Source: an uncultured Lachnospiraceae bacterium (GTDB lineage Bacteria; Bacillota; Clostridia; Lachnospirales; Lachnospiraceae). From it: 64,000 nt of DNA. Shown in pieces: positions 50,610 through 59,299 of this stretch; position 1 is the first letter of the stretch, and every line of letters begins with the position of its first letter. The stretch covers positions 1 through 64,000 of the forward strand of contig CAJUDZ010000018.1 in the NCBI GenBank assembly GCA_910584965.1. The letters run 5' to 3'. A program made the position numbers and the translations under genes. Under the pieces are notes generated by a model that had not been told where the DNA came from, made no database searches, and saw nothing but the letters and a program-made list of their open reading frames with translations.

Positions 50610-52622
50610 ATGAAAAAACACAAAAAACTGCTGTGCCTTCTATCCGCCCTGTGCATGCTGTTTGGCTGCTCGCCTGTCGTGCACGCAAGCGAAGCGGACG
50701 CTGACGAGGACCGGACATACGCGCCATACTTCTATGTAGAAAGCGAAGAAGTCGGCGTGGACAGTTTTCCACTGAAAAAAACAAGTGTCAACGTCACGAT
50801 CGACGGTATTATCGCGGACACTTATGTCGTACAGACTTACGCAAACGAGGGAACGTCCCCCATCAATGCCAGCTATGTTTTTCCGGCCTCCACCAAAGTT
50901 ACCATCCACGGAATGCAGATGCAGGTCGGCAGCCAGCGCGTGACGGCAACTATCAAAGAGAAAGAAGAAGCAGAAGAAGAATTTGAGGCGGCCAAAAGCG
51001 AAGGCAAAACAGCTTCGATGCTGTCCGAGCAAAAAGCCAACATGTTTACAATGGACGTCGCCAACATCATGCCGGGCGATGAAGTCCGCATCGAGCTGCA
51101 TTATACGGAACTGATCATGCCCACGGACGGAACCTATCAATTTGTTTTCCCGACCGTTGTCGGCCCACGCTATATGGGACCGGTCATCGATGACAGCGGC
51201 AACCGGCTGGAATGGATCGGAACGCCTTATCTTCCGGAAAGAAGCTCGCCGGAAAGCGCTTATGAGATCAACGTCGATGTTACTTCCGCCGTTCCGATTG
51301 CCGCCCTGTCGAGCAGCACCCATGACGTCAACATCGACTGGAATGAGAAAAAATCAGCGCATGTGACGCTGGCCGATACGAAAGATTTTGCCGGCAACCG
51401 CGATTTTGTTCTCGACTATAAACTCAACGGCGAAGCAATCCAGACCGGTCTTCTCACGGACAGCAATGAGAACGAAAATGTTTTCATGCTGATGATTCAG
51501 CCGCCGGAACGATGCGAGCTCGACGAGATTCCTCCACGGGAATATATTTTCGTCCTGGACGTATCGGGTTCCATGTCCGGTTTTCCGCTTGACACCGCCA
51601 AAGTACTGATTCGGGATCTGGTTTCCAATCTGCGGGAAACGGATACTTTTAACCTGATTCTTTTTTCAGGAACGTCCTACCAGCTTTCCCGGCGTTCGGT
51701 AGCCGCCACGGAAGAAAATATCGAAAGAGCCATCGGCCTGATCGATGAGCAGAACGGCGCCGGCGGCACGGAACTTCTGGAAGCACTGGAAGATGCGGTC
51801 CGTATTCCTGACAGTCCGAACACTTCCCGCAACATCGTCGTTATTTCCGACGGCTATATCTGGGGCGAAGCAGACGTGTTCCAGCTGATTCATGAAAAAC
51901 AGGGCGAGGCGGATTTCTTTTCCTTCGGTATCGGATACGCGGTCAACCGCTATCTGATGGAAGGTATCGCCAAGACCGGACAGGGAGAATCGTTCATCGT
52001 CATGGAAGAAAATGAGGCCGCGAAAGCCGCCGAAAAATTCCGTACCTACATACAGTCACCCGTGCTCACCGATATTCAGGTAGCCTTTGAAGGATTCGAT
52101 ACCTATGACGTGGAACCGACGGTTCTGCCCACCTTATATGCGAGCAAACCCATTGTACTGCTCGGAAAATGGAAGGGCGAAGCGGAAGGAACCATTAAAA
52201 TAACAGGAACAACAGGAAACGGCACATTTACACAGGAAATTTCCGTTGCCGAAGCCAAAGCCGGAAGCAACGATGCGCTCGGCTACCTGTGGGCGAGGAA
52301 ACGCGTGGAACGTCTGACGGATTACGGCATTAGCCCCGGCAATCCGGACGTAAAAGATGAAGTGACACAACTCGGATTGGATTATCATATGATAACGCCG
52401 CATACTTCCTTTATCGCGGTTATCGACACCGTCCGGAATCCCGACGGAAACAGCACGGACGTTGACCAGCCGAATCCGCTTCCGCTCGGCGTCTCCAACC
52501 TGGCAGTCGGCTATCGTATCGGTTCGGAACCCGGAGAAATCATTCTTTTCGCCGCGCTGGTGCTCATGATGTTTCTTCCGGCCTTTATGAAAAAGCTTTG
52601 GCGGAAAAGGGAAAACCAATAA
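50610..52622 (+). CDS. VIT and vWA-domain surface protein with SEP-type sorting tail
   Basis: A 670-residue exported protein. Signal peptide (1-27, 'CSPVVHA'), VIT domain (about 35-170: 'INASYVFPASTKVTIHGMQMQVG', 'MFTMDVANIMPGDEVRIELHYTE'), vWA domain (about 310-485) with MIDAS Asp317 in 'VLDVSGSMSG', then a C-terminal domain. The tail is tripartite: SEPGE (639-643), a membrane helix (about 644-660), and KKLWRKRENQ. This is the design of exosortase substrates. AAAGGAG ribosome site. The next gene encodes a probable exosortase, and array 2 lies upstream. Confidence 0.92.
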   Translation: MKKHKKLLCLLSALCMLFGCSPVVHASEADADEDRTYAPYFYVESEEVGVDSFPLKKTSVNVTIDGIIADTYVVQTYANEGTSPINASYVFPASTKVTIHGMQMQVGSQRVTATIKEKEEAEEEFEAAKSEGKTASMLSEQKANMFTMDVANIMPGDEVRIELHYTELIMPTDGTYQFVFPTVVGPRYMGPVIDDSGNRLEWIGTPYLPERSSPESAYEINVDVTSAVPIAALSSSTHDVNIDWNEKKSAHVTLADTKDFAGNRDFVLDYKLNGEAIQTGLLTDSNENENVFMLMIQPPERCELDEIPPREYIFVLDVSGSMSGFPLDTAKVLIRDLVSNLRETDTFNLILFSGTSYQLSRRSVAATEENIERAIGLIDEQNGAGGTELLEALEDAVRIPDSPNTSRNIVVISDGYIWGEADVFQLIHEKQGEADFFSFGIGYAVNRYLMEGIAKTGQGESFIVMEENEAAKAAEKFRTYIQSPVLTDIQVAFEGFDTYDVEPTVLPTLYASKPIVLLGKWKGEAEGTIKITGTTGNGTFTQEISVAEAKAGSNDALGYLWARKRVERLTDYGISPGNPDVKDEVTQLGLDYHMITPHTSFIAVIDTVRNPDGNSTDVDQPNPLPLGVSNLAVGYRIGSEPGEIILFAALVLMMFLPAFMKKLWRKRENQ

Positions 52623-52666
52623 ATCCGTATGCGTGCCAAAACACACATAAACAATCAGATTTGAAT

Positions 52667-52694
52667 GTCTGCCGGCGTCTTTCTGCCGGCAGAC
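52667..52694 (+). other. Intercistronic hairpin before the exosortase gene
   Basis: GTCTGCCGGC / GCCGGCAGAC, a perfect 10-bp stem with an 8-nt loop, ending 5 bp before the AGGAG of the exosortase gene. With no T-run it should not terminate efficiently; it may lower enzyme output relative to substrate. Confidence 0.6.
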
Positions 52695-52708
52695 GGACAG
52701 GAGTCATG

Positions 52709-53512
52709 ATGAAAAAAAATGCTCTGCAAAAATACTGGCCGCTATATCTTCTGACAACCGGCATCGCTTTTATGTTGCGTTGTTTCTCCAAAATAACCGA
52801 CAGTGATGTCATTTTATGGATGCTGACCCCCACCGTAAGGTGGGTCAGCATTCTTAGCGGCATTTCTTTTGAATACCTCCCGCACAGGGGATACGTCAGC
52901 TATTTTTACCGTTTTCTGGTGGCGCCTTCCTGTGCCGGCATCCGCTTTATGATGATCGCCTTTCTGATGCAGTCCTTCTCTTTTCTGTACCGGATTGAAA
53001 AAAGAAGAAACGGATATCTGTGGTTCGGATTTTGCGTTGTCTTTTCCTATATTGCTACGATTTTCGTAAACGGCATCCGCATTATTGCCTCCATATATCT
53101 GCCTCTTCTGCTGGAAAGACCGGGCATGGCGGACGGTTTTATGACTTCTGACAGACAGCATACTCTGATCGGGACCGGCGTATATTTTTCTTCGCTTTGC
53201 TTCCTGTATCTGTTATCGGCTTTTATCTGCAAAAAATGGTTTCAGGACACAGCGAAACCGGCTTCCGGCGCAGCGGTTCCTGCCTGTGATTTCCGGCCCC
53301 GACGCATGTTCGTTCCGGCTTTCTGGTATCTGCTGACCGTGATCGGACTTCCGTTCTGCAAAAGGATCCTGACAAAAGACTGGGAAGGCTTCTGGCCGTA
53401 TGCAATGCTTGTTATCTTTACCTGTCTGCCTGTCTGCGCTTTGTTATATGCCGCGGACAGACTACGGTATCGGATTTCCGGAGACGAAGGCACGGGCGGC
53501 ACGGCACGCTGA
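52709..53512 (+). CDS. Exosortase family protein (exosortase K-like)
   Basis: A 267-residue membrane protein with about eight helices. The three catalytic residues of exosortases are in place: Cys75 in 'APSCAGIRFMMI', Arg124 in 'VNGIRIIASIYLP' and His151 in 'SDRQHTLIGTGVYF'. Exosortases cut and process proteins with a short motif-TM-basic tail. ATG 52709 is 5 bp from AGGAG; the longer frame to 52598 overlaps the VIT gene. The only candidate substrate nearby is that VIT/vWA protein. Assignment to type K is from memory of length and pairing. Confidence 0.85.
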   Translation: MKKNALQKYWPLYLLTTGIAFMLRCFSKITDSDVILWMLTPTVRWVSILSGISFEYLPHRGYVSYFYRFLVAPSCAGIRFMMIAFLMQSFSFLYRIEKRRNGYLWFGFCVVFSYIATIFVNGIRIIASIYLPLLLERPGMADGFMTSDRQHTLIGTGVYFSSLCFLYLLSAFICKKWFQDTAKPASGAAVPACDFRPRRMFVPAFWYLLTVIGLPFCKRILTKDWEGFWPYAMLVIFTCLPVCALLYAADRLRYRISGDEGTGGTAR

Positions 53513-53533
53513 TTTTCATATACGCCGATTCAC

Positions 53534-53569
53534 CCTCTCCGCGCCGCATTTGCTGCCGGTGCGGAGAGG
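53534..53569 (+). terminator. Weak terminator-like hairpin after the exosortase gene
   Basis: CCTCTCCGC / GCGGAGAGG stem with an 18-nt loop but no T-run. A second hairpin, ATCAGGTT / AACCTGAT (53691-53717), followed by CGGTTTTATT, may complete termination. Confidence 0.5.
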
Positions 53570-53794
53570 ATATTGTCATTTGACCGGCGAATGCGGCGGC
53601 ATTTTCGTATGCCTAATGATTCTGCGTCATTTTTGTTTTCAATCATCTTGATGACTTGCGCAAAAGAACGCCATATGTTAAGATTTAAAAATCAGGTTTT
53701 TTTCGACTGAACCTGATCGGTTTTATTAAAATATGCACCGGAACAGACAACGTTTCGGGACGCAATACATATGCTGGGAAGGGAGCGAAGAAAA

Positions 53795-54955
53795 ATGAAG
53801 AATAACAAAATTACAGACACCATTCATTACGCGGGAACAGACGACAAAGCGATCGATTTATTTGAAAGCCAGTACATAGTGCCGAAAGGCGTTTCCTATA
53901 ATTCGTATGTCATTCTGGATGAAAAGATTGCCGTGATGGACGGCGTTGATGAAAGGGCGGAGGAAGTCTGGTTTCAGAATCTGGAGCGGATTCTTGACGG
54001 AAAGAAGCCGGACTATCTCGTTGTTTCCCATATGGAGCCGGACCATGCCGGAAATATTCAGAAGTTCATGGAGAAATACCCGCAGGCGCAGATTGTTGTG
54101 AATGCGAAGGCACTCAGCATGCTGCCTCAGTTTTTTACGCTCGATATGAATGCGCGCAGCGTGGTGGTCAAAGAAGGCGATGAGCTGGTGCTCGGTAAGC
54201 ATGTTCTGACCTTTATCATGGCGCCGATGGTACATTGGCCGGAAGTCATGATGTCCTATGAGAAGACGGAAAAAGTTTTGTTTTCAGCCGATGCCTTCGG
54301 AAAATTCGGCGCGCTCGATGCGGAAGAGGACTGGGCTTGCGAGGCGCGGCGGTATTATTTTAATATAGTAGGAAAATATGGCATGCAGGTTCAGGCGCTG
54401 TTACAAAAAGCTTCCGCGCTGGATATCCGGATAATCTGTCCGCTGCACGGGCCGGTTTTATCCGAAGACCTGGCGTATTATATCGGAAAATATCAGATTT
54501 GGAGCAGTTACGAACCGGAAGATAAAGGCGTTCTGATCGCATATGCCTCGATTCACGGAAATACCGGCAAGGCAGCCGAAAAGCTGGCGGAACTGTTAAG
54601 GGCAAAAGGTGTGGAAAAAGTCGTCGTGTCAGATCTGGCAAGAGATGATATGGCGGAAGTCATCGAAGACGCTTTCCGGTATGACCGGATGGTGCTTGCG
54701 GCAGCTACCTATGATGCGGGTGTATTTCCCTGTATGGACAGCTTCCTGGCGCGTCTGAAATCGAAAAATTATCAGAAGCGGAGAGTCGGCATCGTGGAGA
54801 ACGGAAGCTGGGCGCCGATGGCGGGCAAGGTGATGAAAGAATCTCTTTCCCAGATGAAGGAAGTAACAATCGTTGAACCCGTCGTTACGATTAAGTCCAC
54901 GATGAACGGAGCGTCGGAGGAACAGCTTGCATTACTGGCTGAAGCGCTTGTGTAA
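53795..54955 (+). CDS. Flavodiiron protein, FprA type
   Basis: A 386-residue cytoplasmic enzyme that reduces O2 to water (or NO to N2O) in anaerobes. The N-terminal metallo-beta-lactamase-like domain holds the di-iron ligands: HMEPDH, 'MVHWPE', 'SADAFGKFG' and 'CPLHGPV'. The C-terminal flavodoxin domain has 'IAYASIHGNTGKAAEKL' (FMN). ATG 53795 follows AAGGGAGC. It stands alone before a terminator and probably takes electrons from rubredoxin or a similar carrier encoded elsewhere. Confidence 0.96.
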   Translation: MKNNKITDTIHYAGTDDKAIDLFESQYIVPKGVSYNSYVILDEKIAVMDGVDERAEEVWFQNLERILDGKKPDYLVVSHMEPDHAGNIQKFMEKYPQAQIVVNAKALSMLPQFFTLDMNARSVVVKEGDELVLGKHVLTFIMAPMVHWPEVMMSYEKTEKVLFSADAFGKFGALDAEEDWACEARRYYFNIVGKYGMQVQALLQKASALDIRIICPLHGPVLSEDLAYYIGKYQIWSSYEPEDKGVLIAYASIHGNTGKAAEKLAELLRAKGVEKVVVSDLARDDMAEVIEDAFRYDRMVLAAATYDAGVFPCMDSFLARLKSKNYQKRRVGIVENGSWAPMAGKVMKESLSQMKEVTIVEPVVTIKSTMNGASEEQLALLAEALV

Positions 54956-54987
54956 AAAGAACGCCTGACAGGCGGATAAAATATTGG

Positions 54988-55008
54988 TACCCTTGTCCAC
55001 TGAGGGTA
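54988..55008. repeat. Dispersed palindrome, half copy
   Basis: TACCCTTGTCCACTGAGGGTA: one arm of the element, between fprA and its terminator. Confidence 0.6.
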
Positions 55009-55022
55009 TATGGAGATTATAA

Positions 55023-55058
55023 AAAACGCGGCATTTTATATGAGAATGCTGCGTTTTT
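55023..55058 (+). terminator. Terminator of the flavodiiron gene
   Basis: AAACGCGGCATT / AATGCTGCGTTT stem (one mismatch) with a T-rich tail. Confidence 0.8.
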
Positions 55059-55144
55059 ATTAAATTGGAAATTGCGTCAGAGTTGTGCATTGTATTTATG
55101 CCGGGAATAAAAATTTTTTCGTATAATATTTTTTCATAATCATC

Positions 55145-55172
55145 TTGACATTCCACCCCAATGCGATAGAAT
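55145..55172 (+). promoter_or_regulatory. Promoter of the second MATE gene
   Basis: TTGACA, a 16-bp spacer, TAGAAT. Transcription should start near 55180, giving a ~60-nt leader. Confidence 0.7.
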
Positions 55173-55183
55173 GTAGAAGATTT

Positions 55184-55223
55184 CACCTTCTTGAAAAGAA
55201 GGTGCGGACGGTTCCGGGAACCG
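55184..55223 (+). other. Structured leader of the second MATE gene
   Basis: Two hairpins right after the predicted start: CACCTTCTT / AAGAAGGTG (3-nt loop) and CGGTT / AACCG. Neither has a T-run. No riboswitch class I can recall fits; it may just stabilise the mRNA. Confidence 0.4.
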
Positions 55224-55242
55224 CCGGATATGGAGGAGAATT

Positions 55243-56595
55243 ATGGAAAAAGATATGACGTCGGGAAGTCCCATGAAGCTGATACTGGGCTTTTCCATTC
55301 CGCTGCTGTTCGGACTGTTGTTCCAGCAGCTTTACAGCATGGTCGATACGATCATTGTCGGACATTATCTGGGCGTGGATGCGCTGGCTGCCGTGGGAGC
55401 GACCGGATCGGTCAATTTTTTGATCATCGGTTTCTGCATGGGTGTCTGCAACGGCTTTGCAATTCCGATTGCCCAGGAATTTGGCGCGAGAAATGAAAGA
55501 AACCTGCATAAATATGTGGCGAACAGCGTATGGCTATCCGTCATTTTTTCGGTGGTGATGACGATCGCCGTCGTACTGCTGTGCCGTCCGATTCTCAGGC
55601 TGATGCGGACGCCGGAAAATATTATAGACGGTTCTTACAGCTATATTGTGATTATTTTTATCGGTATCCCGGTTACATATCTTTACAACATGACGTCGGC
55701 GATTATCCGTTCGCTGGGTGACAGCAAAACACCGGTCATTTTTCTGGTGATGTCGGCGGTGCTCAACATCGGGCTGGATTTGCTGTGTATCATCGTATTT
55801 CGTATGAGCGTTGCCGGTGCTGCCGTTGCGACGGTTTTGTCGCAGCTTGCCGCGGGCATCTGCTGTCTTCTTTTTATGCGGAAGAAATTTCAGATTCTGC
55901 GGATGAACCAGGACGAATGGAGACGGGACGGGAACTTTATGAGTAAACTCTGCAGCATGGGACTGCCAATGGGATTACAGTATTCCATTACGGCAATCGG
56001 CAGCGTTATCCTGCAGAGCGCGGTCAACAGCATCGGTTCCAACGCGGTAGCGGCGGTTACGGCGGGCGGTAAGGTGAGCATGTTTATGTGCTGTCCTTTT
56101 GATGCGATGGGAAGTACGATGGCGACCTATGGCGGACAGAACGTGGGGGCCGGAAAACTGGAACGCGTGGGAAACGGCCTGAAAAGCTGTATTCTGCTCG
56201 GGGCCGTTTACTCGGTGTTTGCCCTCGGTGTGGTTCTGCTTTTCGGGAAATATCTGCTTCTGCTGTTTTTAAACAGCGACGAGACGGTTATTCTGGAAAA
56301 TGCACAGTGGTTTATTCTGGTGAACAGCTGTTTCTATTTTCCGTTGGCGCTGGTGAACATTATCCGATTTTTAATACAGGGTATGGGATTCAGCAAAATT
56401 GCGGTATTTGCAGGAATGTTTGAGATGGTGGCCAGGGCGCTGATGGGATTTATACTGGTGCCGTTTTTCGGATTTGAGGCGGTCGGTTTTGCGAATCCGC
56501 TGGCGTGGATTTTTGCGGATATCTTTCTGATTCCGGCCTATCTGCATGTGAAACGGCGGATGGAACTGGCGATGACGCGTCAGCCCGCTGTTTAG
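55243..56595 (+). CDS. MATE-family efflux transporter
   Basis: A 450-residue, twelve-helix exporter: 'MKLILGFSIPLLFGLLFQQLYSMVDTIIVGHYLGVDALAAVGATGSVNFLIIGFCMG' at the N-terminus, 'IIRSLGDSKTPVIFL' and 'SMGLPMGLQYSITAIG' at the start of the second half. This is the common Clostridial DinF/NorM-like type. GGAGGAG ribosome site. It has its own promoter and a folded leader. Substrate unknown. Confidence 0.96.
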   Translation: MEKDMTSGSPMKLILGFSIPLLFGLLFQQLYSMVDTIIVGHYLGVDALAAVGATGSVNFLIIGFCMGVCNGFAIPIAQEFGARNERNLHKYVANSVWLSVIFSVVMTIAVVLLCRPILRLMRTPENIIDGSYSYIVIIFIGIPVTYLYNMTSAIIRSLGDSKTPVIFLVMSAVLNIGLDLLCIIVFRMSVAGAAVATVLSQLAAGICCLLFMRKKFQILRMNQDEWRRDGNFMSKLCSMGLPMGLQYSITAIGSVILQSAVNSIGSNAVAAVTAGGKVSMFMCCPFDAMGSTMATYGGQNVGAGKLERVGNGLKSCILLGAVYSVFALGVVLLFGKYLLLLFLNSDETVILENAQWFILVNSCFYFPLALVNIIRFLIQGMGFSKIAVFAGMFEMVARALMGFILVPFFGFEAVGFANPLAWIFADIFLIPAYLHVKRRMELAMTRQPAV

Positions 56596-56654
56596 AGGGG
56601 GATTTGACGTTCTGAATTTTTCAGTATCATATAGAAAGGAACGATATCACAAAA

Positions 56655-57767
56655 ATGGCGGTTACGATATTTACGATGACGCATAAAAAGTTTGAAGAAC
56701 CTTCGGATCCGGTGTATGTTCCGCTGCAGGTGGGACGCGCCTGCGGCGAAGACCTGGGTTATCCCGGAGACGATACGGGGGATAATATTTCCCGGAAAAA
56801 CTGCTATTACGGAGAACTGACGGGCGTCTACTGGGTCTGGAAAAATGTGCGGACAAAGGATTACGTGGGCATCTGCCATTACAGAAGATATTTCTGTACT
56901 GAAGAAGGCCGGATTTTTAACGAAAAGGATTATCGGTCGCTTTTACAGGAATATGATATCATTACGTCGAAAAAGCTGAAGCTGAACTTTTCTTACTTTG
57001 ACGGCTATGCCAGCGATTACAATATTTTTGACCTGATTACGACGGGAGAGGTCATCCGGCAGAAATATCCGGCATATTACGGAAATTTTGAGCGGCTTGT
57101 GCACGGAAACGGCACTTATTTTGCGAATATGATGGTGGCGGAGAAGTCTCTGTACGATGAGTACTGCGCATGGCTGTTTTCGATATTCGACGAGGTGGAA
57201 AAGCGCATCGATGCGGATGCCTACGACGATTACCACAAGCGGGTGTTCGGCTTCATTTCGGAGTTTTTACTGCTCGTCTGGGTGGAGACAAAAGGGTTAA
57301 AAGTCTGTGAATGCAAGATCGGCATGACTACGGAAAAATACGAGACAAAGCGGATGAAGGAAACGCTGGCGGATTTTTTCAGGAAAAAAGACATCGCCGG
57401 GGCGAAAGCCTTTTTTCTGGAATCGCTGGAAAAGCGGCCGGATGTGTTAATGGAGGCTTCGGATATCACGGGCGAGCTGAAAATCGCCATGCAGGTCGTT
57501 GCGGTCTGTGAATTGGAACAGGCGCAGTCCGGGGAATGCGTTATCGACAGAATCCGGGAATTTGACGAACTCATGCGTTACTTTGCCGGACTGAATGATG
57601 CCGTCAACGCGTGCCGGATGGACAGCTTACAGGAAGAAAACATCCGGTTTCTGAAAGAAGAACAGATATCGGATATCGCAATAGAAGCTTCTGCTCGGAT
57701 GTTCTGCACGGAGGAGGCTGAGCAGCGGCGCGTGGCAAAAGCCGTTAAAGCGTTCCGGTCACGCTGA
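56655..57767 (+). CDS. DUF4422 glycosyltransferase-like protein
   Basis: A 370-residue cytoplasmic protein. Residues about 1-225 match the DUF4422 domain of capsule and lipopolysaccharide enzymes: 'VTIFTMTHKKFEEP', 'NCYYGELTGVYWVWKN', 'VGICHYRRYF' and 'ANMMVAEKSLYDEYCAWLFSI'. A helical tail (about 230-370) is not in the usual domain. It probably adds a sugar to a surface glycan. It is followed by a nucleotidyltransferase and galE, which would supply UDP-sugars. Confidence 0.85.
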   Translation: MAVTIFTMTHKKFEEPSDPVYVPLQVGRACGEDLGYPGDDTGDNISRKNCYYGELTGVYWVWKNVRTKDYVGICHYRRYFCTEEGRIFNEKDYRSLLQEYDIITSKKLKLNFSYFDGYASDYNIFDLITTGEVIRQKYPAYYGNFERLVHGNGTYFANMMVAEKSLYDEYCAWLFSIFDEVEKRIDADAYDDYHKRVFGFISEFLLLVWVETKGLKVCECKIGMTTEKYETKRMKETLADFFRKKDIAGAKAFFLESLEKRPDVLMEASDITGELKIAMQVVAVCELEQAQSGECVIDRIREFDELMRYFAGLNDAVNACRMDSLQEENIRFLKEEQISDIAIEASARMFCTEEAEQRRVAKAVKAFRSR

Positions 57768-57795
57768 CTGTGTCGTCTGTCTGATACCGTGCAGC

Positions 57796-57824
57796 TTGAG
57801 AATCCACATGATCTGTGATAAAAT
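57796..57824 (+). promoter_or_regulatory. Promoter of the uridylyltransferase gene
   Basis: TTGAGA, a 17-bp spacer, TAAAAT, 50 bp before the start codon. Confidence 0.65.
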
Positions 57825-57873
57825 GGTAACAATCTGAAACGTAACCATGCAAAGAAAGGAAAAGGGTATTGGT

Positions 57874-59100
57874 ATGAATTATCAGCAGGCATACGATAAG
57901 CTGGAAAAATGCGGCCAGCTCCATGTACTGAAATATTATGAGGAGCTGACGCCGGAAGGAAAGGAAGCGCTGCTTTCTCAGGTGGAAGGGCTTGACTTTT
58001 CGATGACGGAATCCTGTAAGCATAAAGAAGAACTGACACAAAAAGGAAAAATTACGCCGTTGTCAGCCATGCAGTTAAAAGAAATTGCGGAGAGAAAAGA
58101 GGAATTTATGTCCGCCGGGCTTGAAGCGATACGTGCCGGAAAAGTGGGCGCCGTTCTGCTGGCGGGCGGTATGGGAACAAGGCTCGGTTCCGATGCGCCG
58201 AAAGGCGTTTATAATATCGGCCTGACGAAAGAAGTTTTTATTTTTCAGCGGCTGATTGAAAATCTGCTGGATGTGGTGCATCAGGCGGATGCGTGGATTC
58301 ATCTTTTCGTGATGACGAGCGATAAAAATCACGAAGCGACAACTGCTTTTTTTAAGGAAAAAAATTATTTTGGCTATCGTCCCGAGTATATCACTTTTTT
58401 TATGCAGGAGATGGCGCCGGCAACCGATTACGACGGAAAGGTTTATCTGGAAGCGAAAGATAGAATTTCCACTTCGCCCAACGGAAACGGCGGGTGGTTT
58501 TCTTCGATGATGAGATGGGGCGTCGTGGATAAGATTCACGAGGCCGGCATTGAATGGCTGAATGTTTTTGCGGTGGACAATGTATTACAGAGGATTGCGG
58601 ATCCCTGTTTTGTCGGCGCGACGATTCTGACCGACAGCGATGTGGGAGCCAAAGTGGTTTGCAAGAATGCGCCGGATGAAAAAATCGGCGTGATCTGTCT
58701 GGAAGATGAAAGACCGTCGATCGTGGAATATTATGAGCTGACGGAAGAGCTGATGAACGCCAAAGACGAAAACGGCGATCCGGCATACAGCTTCGGCGTT
58801 ATCCTGAATTATTTATTCCGGGAGAAGGCGCTGGAAGAAATCGTTGCGAAGAAACTGCCCCTTCATATCGTAGAAAAGAAAATTCCCTGCCTGGATGAAA
58901 AAGGAGAACTTATCAAACCGGAGGAACCGAACGGTTACAAGTACGAGCAGCTTGTGCTGGATATGATTCACCAGCTGGATTCCTGTCTGCCGTATGAGGT
59001 GGAAAGAAATTACGAATTTGCACCGATCAAAAACAAGACGGGCATCGATTCCGTGGAGAGCGCACGGGAGCTGTGCAGGAAGAACGGAATCGAACTGTAA
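57874..59100 (+). CDS. UTP-sugar-1-phosphate uridylyltransferase (UDPGP type 1 family)
   Basis: A 408-residue enzyme that makes a UDP-sugar, most likely UDP-N-acetylhexosamine or UDP-glucose, from UTP. Key signatures are the nucleotide loop 'VLLAGGMGTRLGSDAPKGVYNIGL' (G-G-x-G-T-R-L and the catalytic Lys), 'SPNGNGGWF' and 'NVFAVDNVLQRIADPCFVG'. The C-terminal 'FAPIKNKTGIDSVESAREL' is as in the family. Start ATG 57874 follows AAAGGAAAAGGG. It precedes galE and ends in its own terminator. Confidence 0.92.
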   Translation: MNYQQAYDKLEKCGQLHVLKYYEELTPEGKEALLSQVEGLDFSMTESCKHKEELTQKGKITPLSAMQLKEIAERKEEFMSAGLEAIRAGKVGAVLLAGGMGTRLGSDAPKGVYNIGLTKEVFIFQRLIENLLDVVHQADAWIHLFVMTSDKNHEATTAFFKEKNYFGYRPEYITFFMQEMAPATDYDGKVYLEAKDRISTSPNGNGGWFSSMMRWGVVDKIHEAGIEWLNVFAVDNVLQRIADPCFVGATILTDSDVGAKVVCKNAPDEKIGVICLEDERPSIVEYYELTEELMNAKDENGDPAYSFGVILNYLFREKALEEIVAKKLPLHIVEKKIPCLDEKGELIKPEEPNGYKYEQLVLDMIHQLDSCLPYEVERNYEFAPIKNKTGIDSVESARELCRKNGIEL

Positions 59101-59132
59101 GGTTTGAAATAACCGCACTGTCCGGTTGAAAG

Positions 59133-59156
59133 AATGCCCTGTACAGGGCATTTTTT
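59133..59156 (+). terminator. Terminator after the uridylyltransferase gene
   Basis: AATGCCCTGTACAGGGCATT, a perfect 20-bp palindrome, followed by T's. Confidence 0.9.
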
Positions 59157-59299
59157 CACACTTAACATTTCGACAGATTTGAGCAACATTCCGCGCTTGT
59201 ATAAAAACCCGGAATCAGCGTAAAGTATAGGTAGAGAAAGCGAGTTTTAAGTCTTTCAGAGTAAACGAAAATCGGGAAAAGAAGTAAGGAGGCGCTTTT

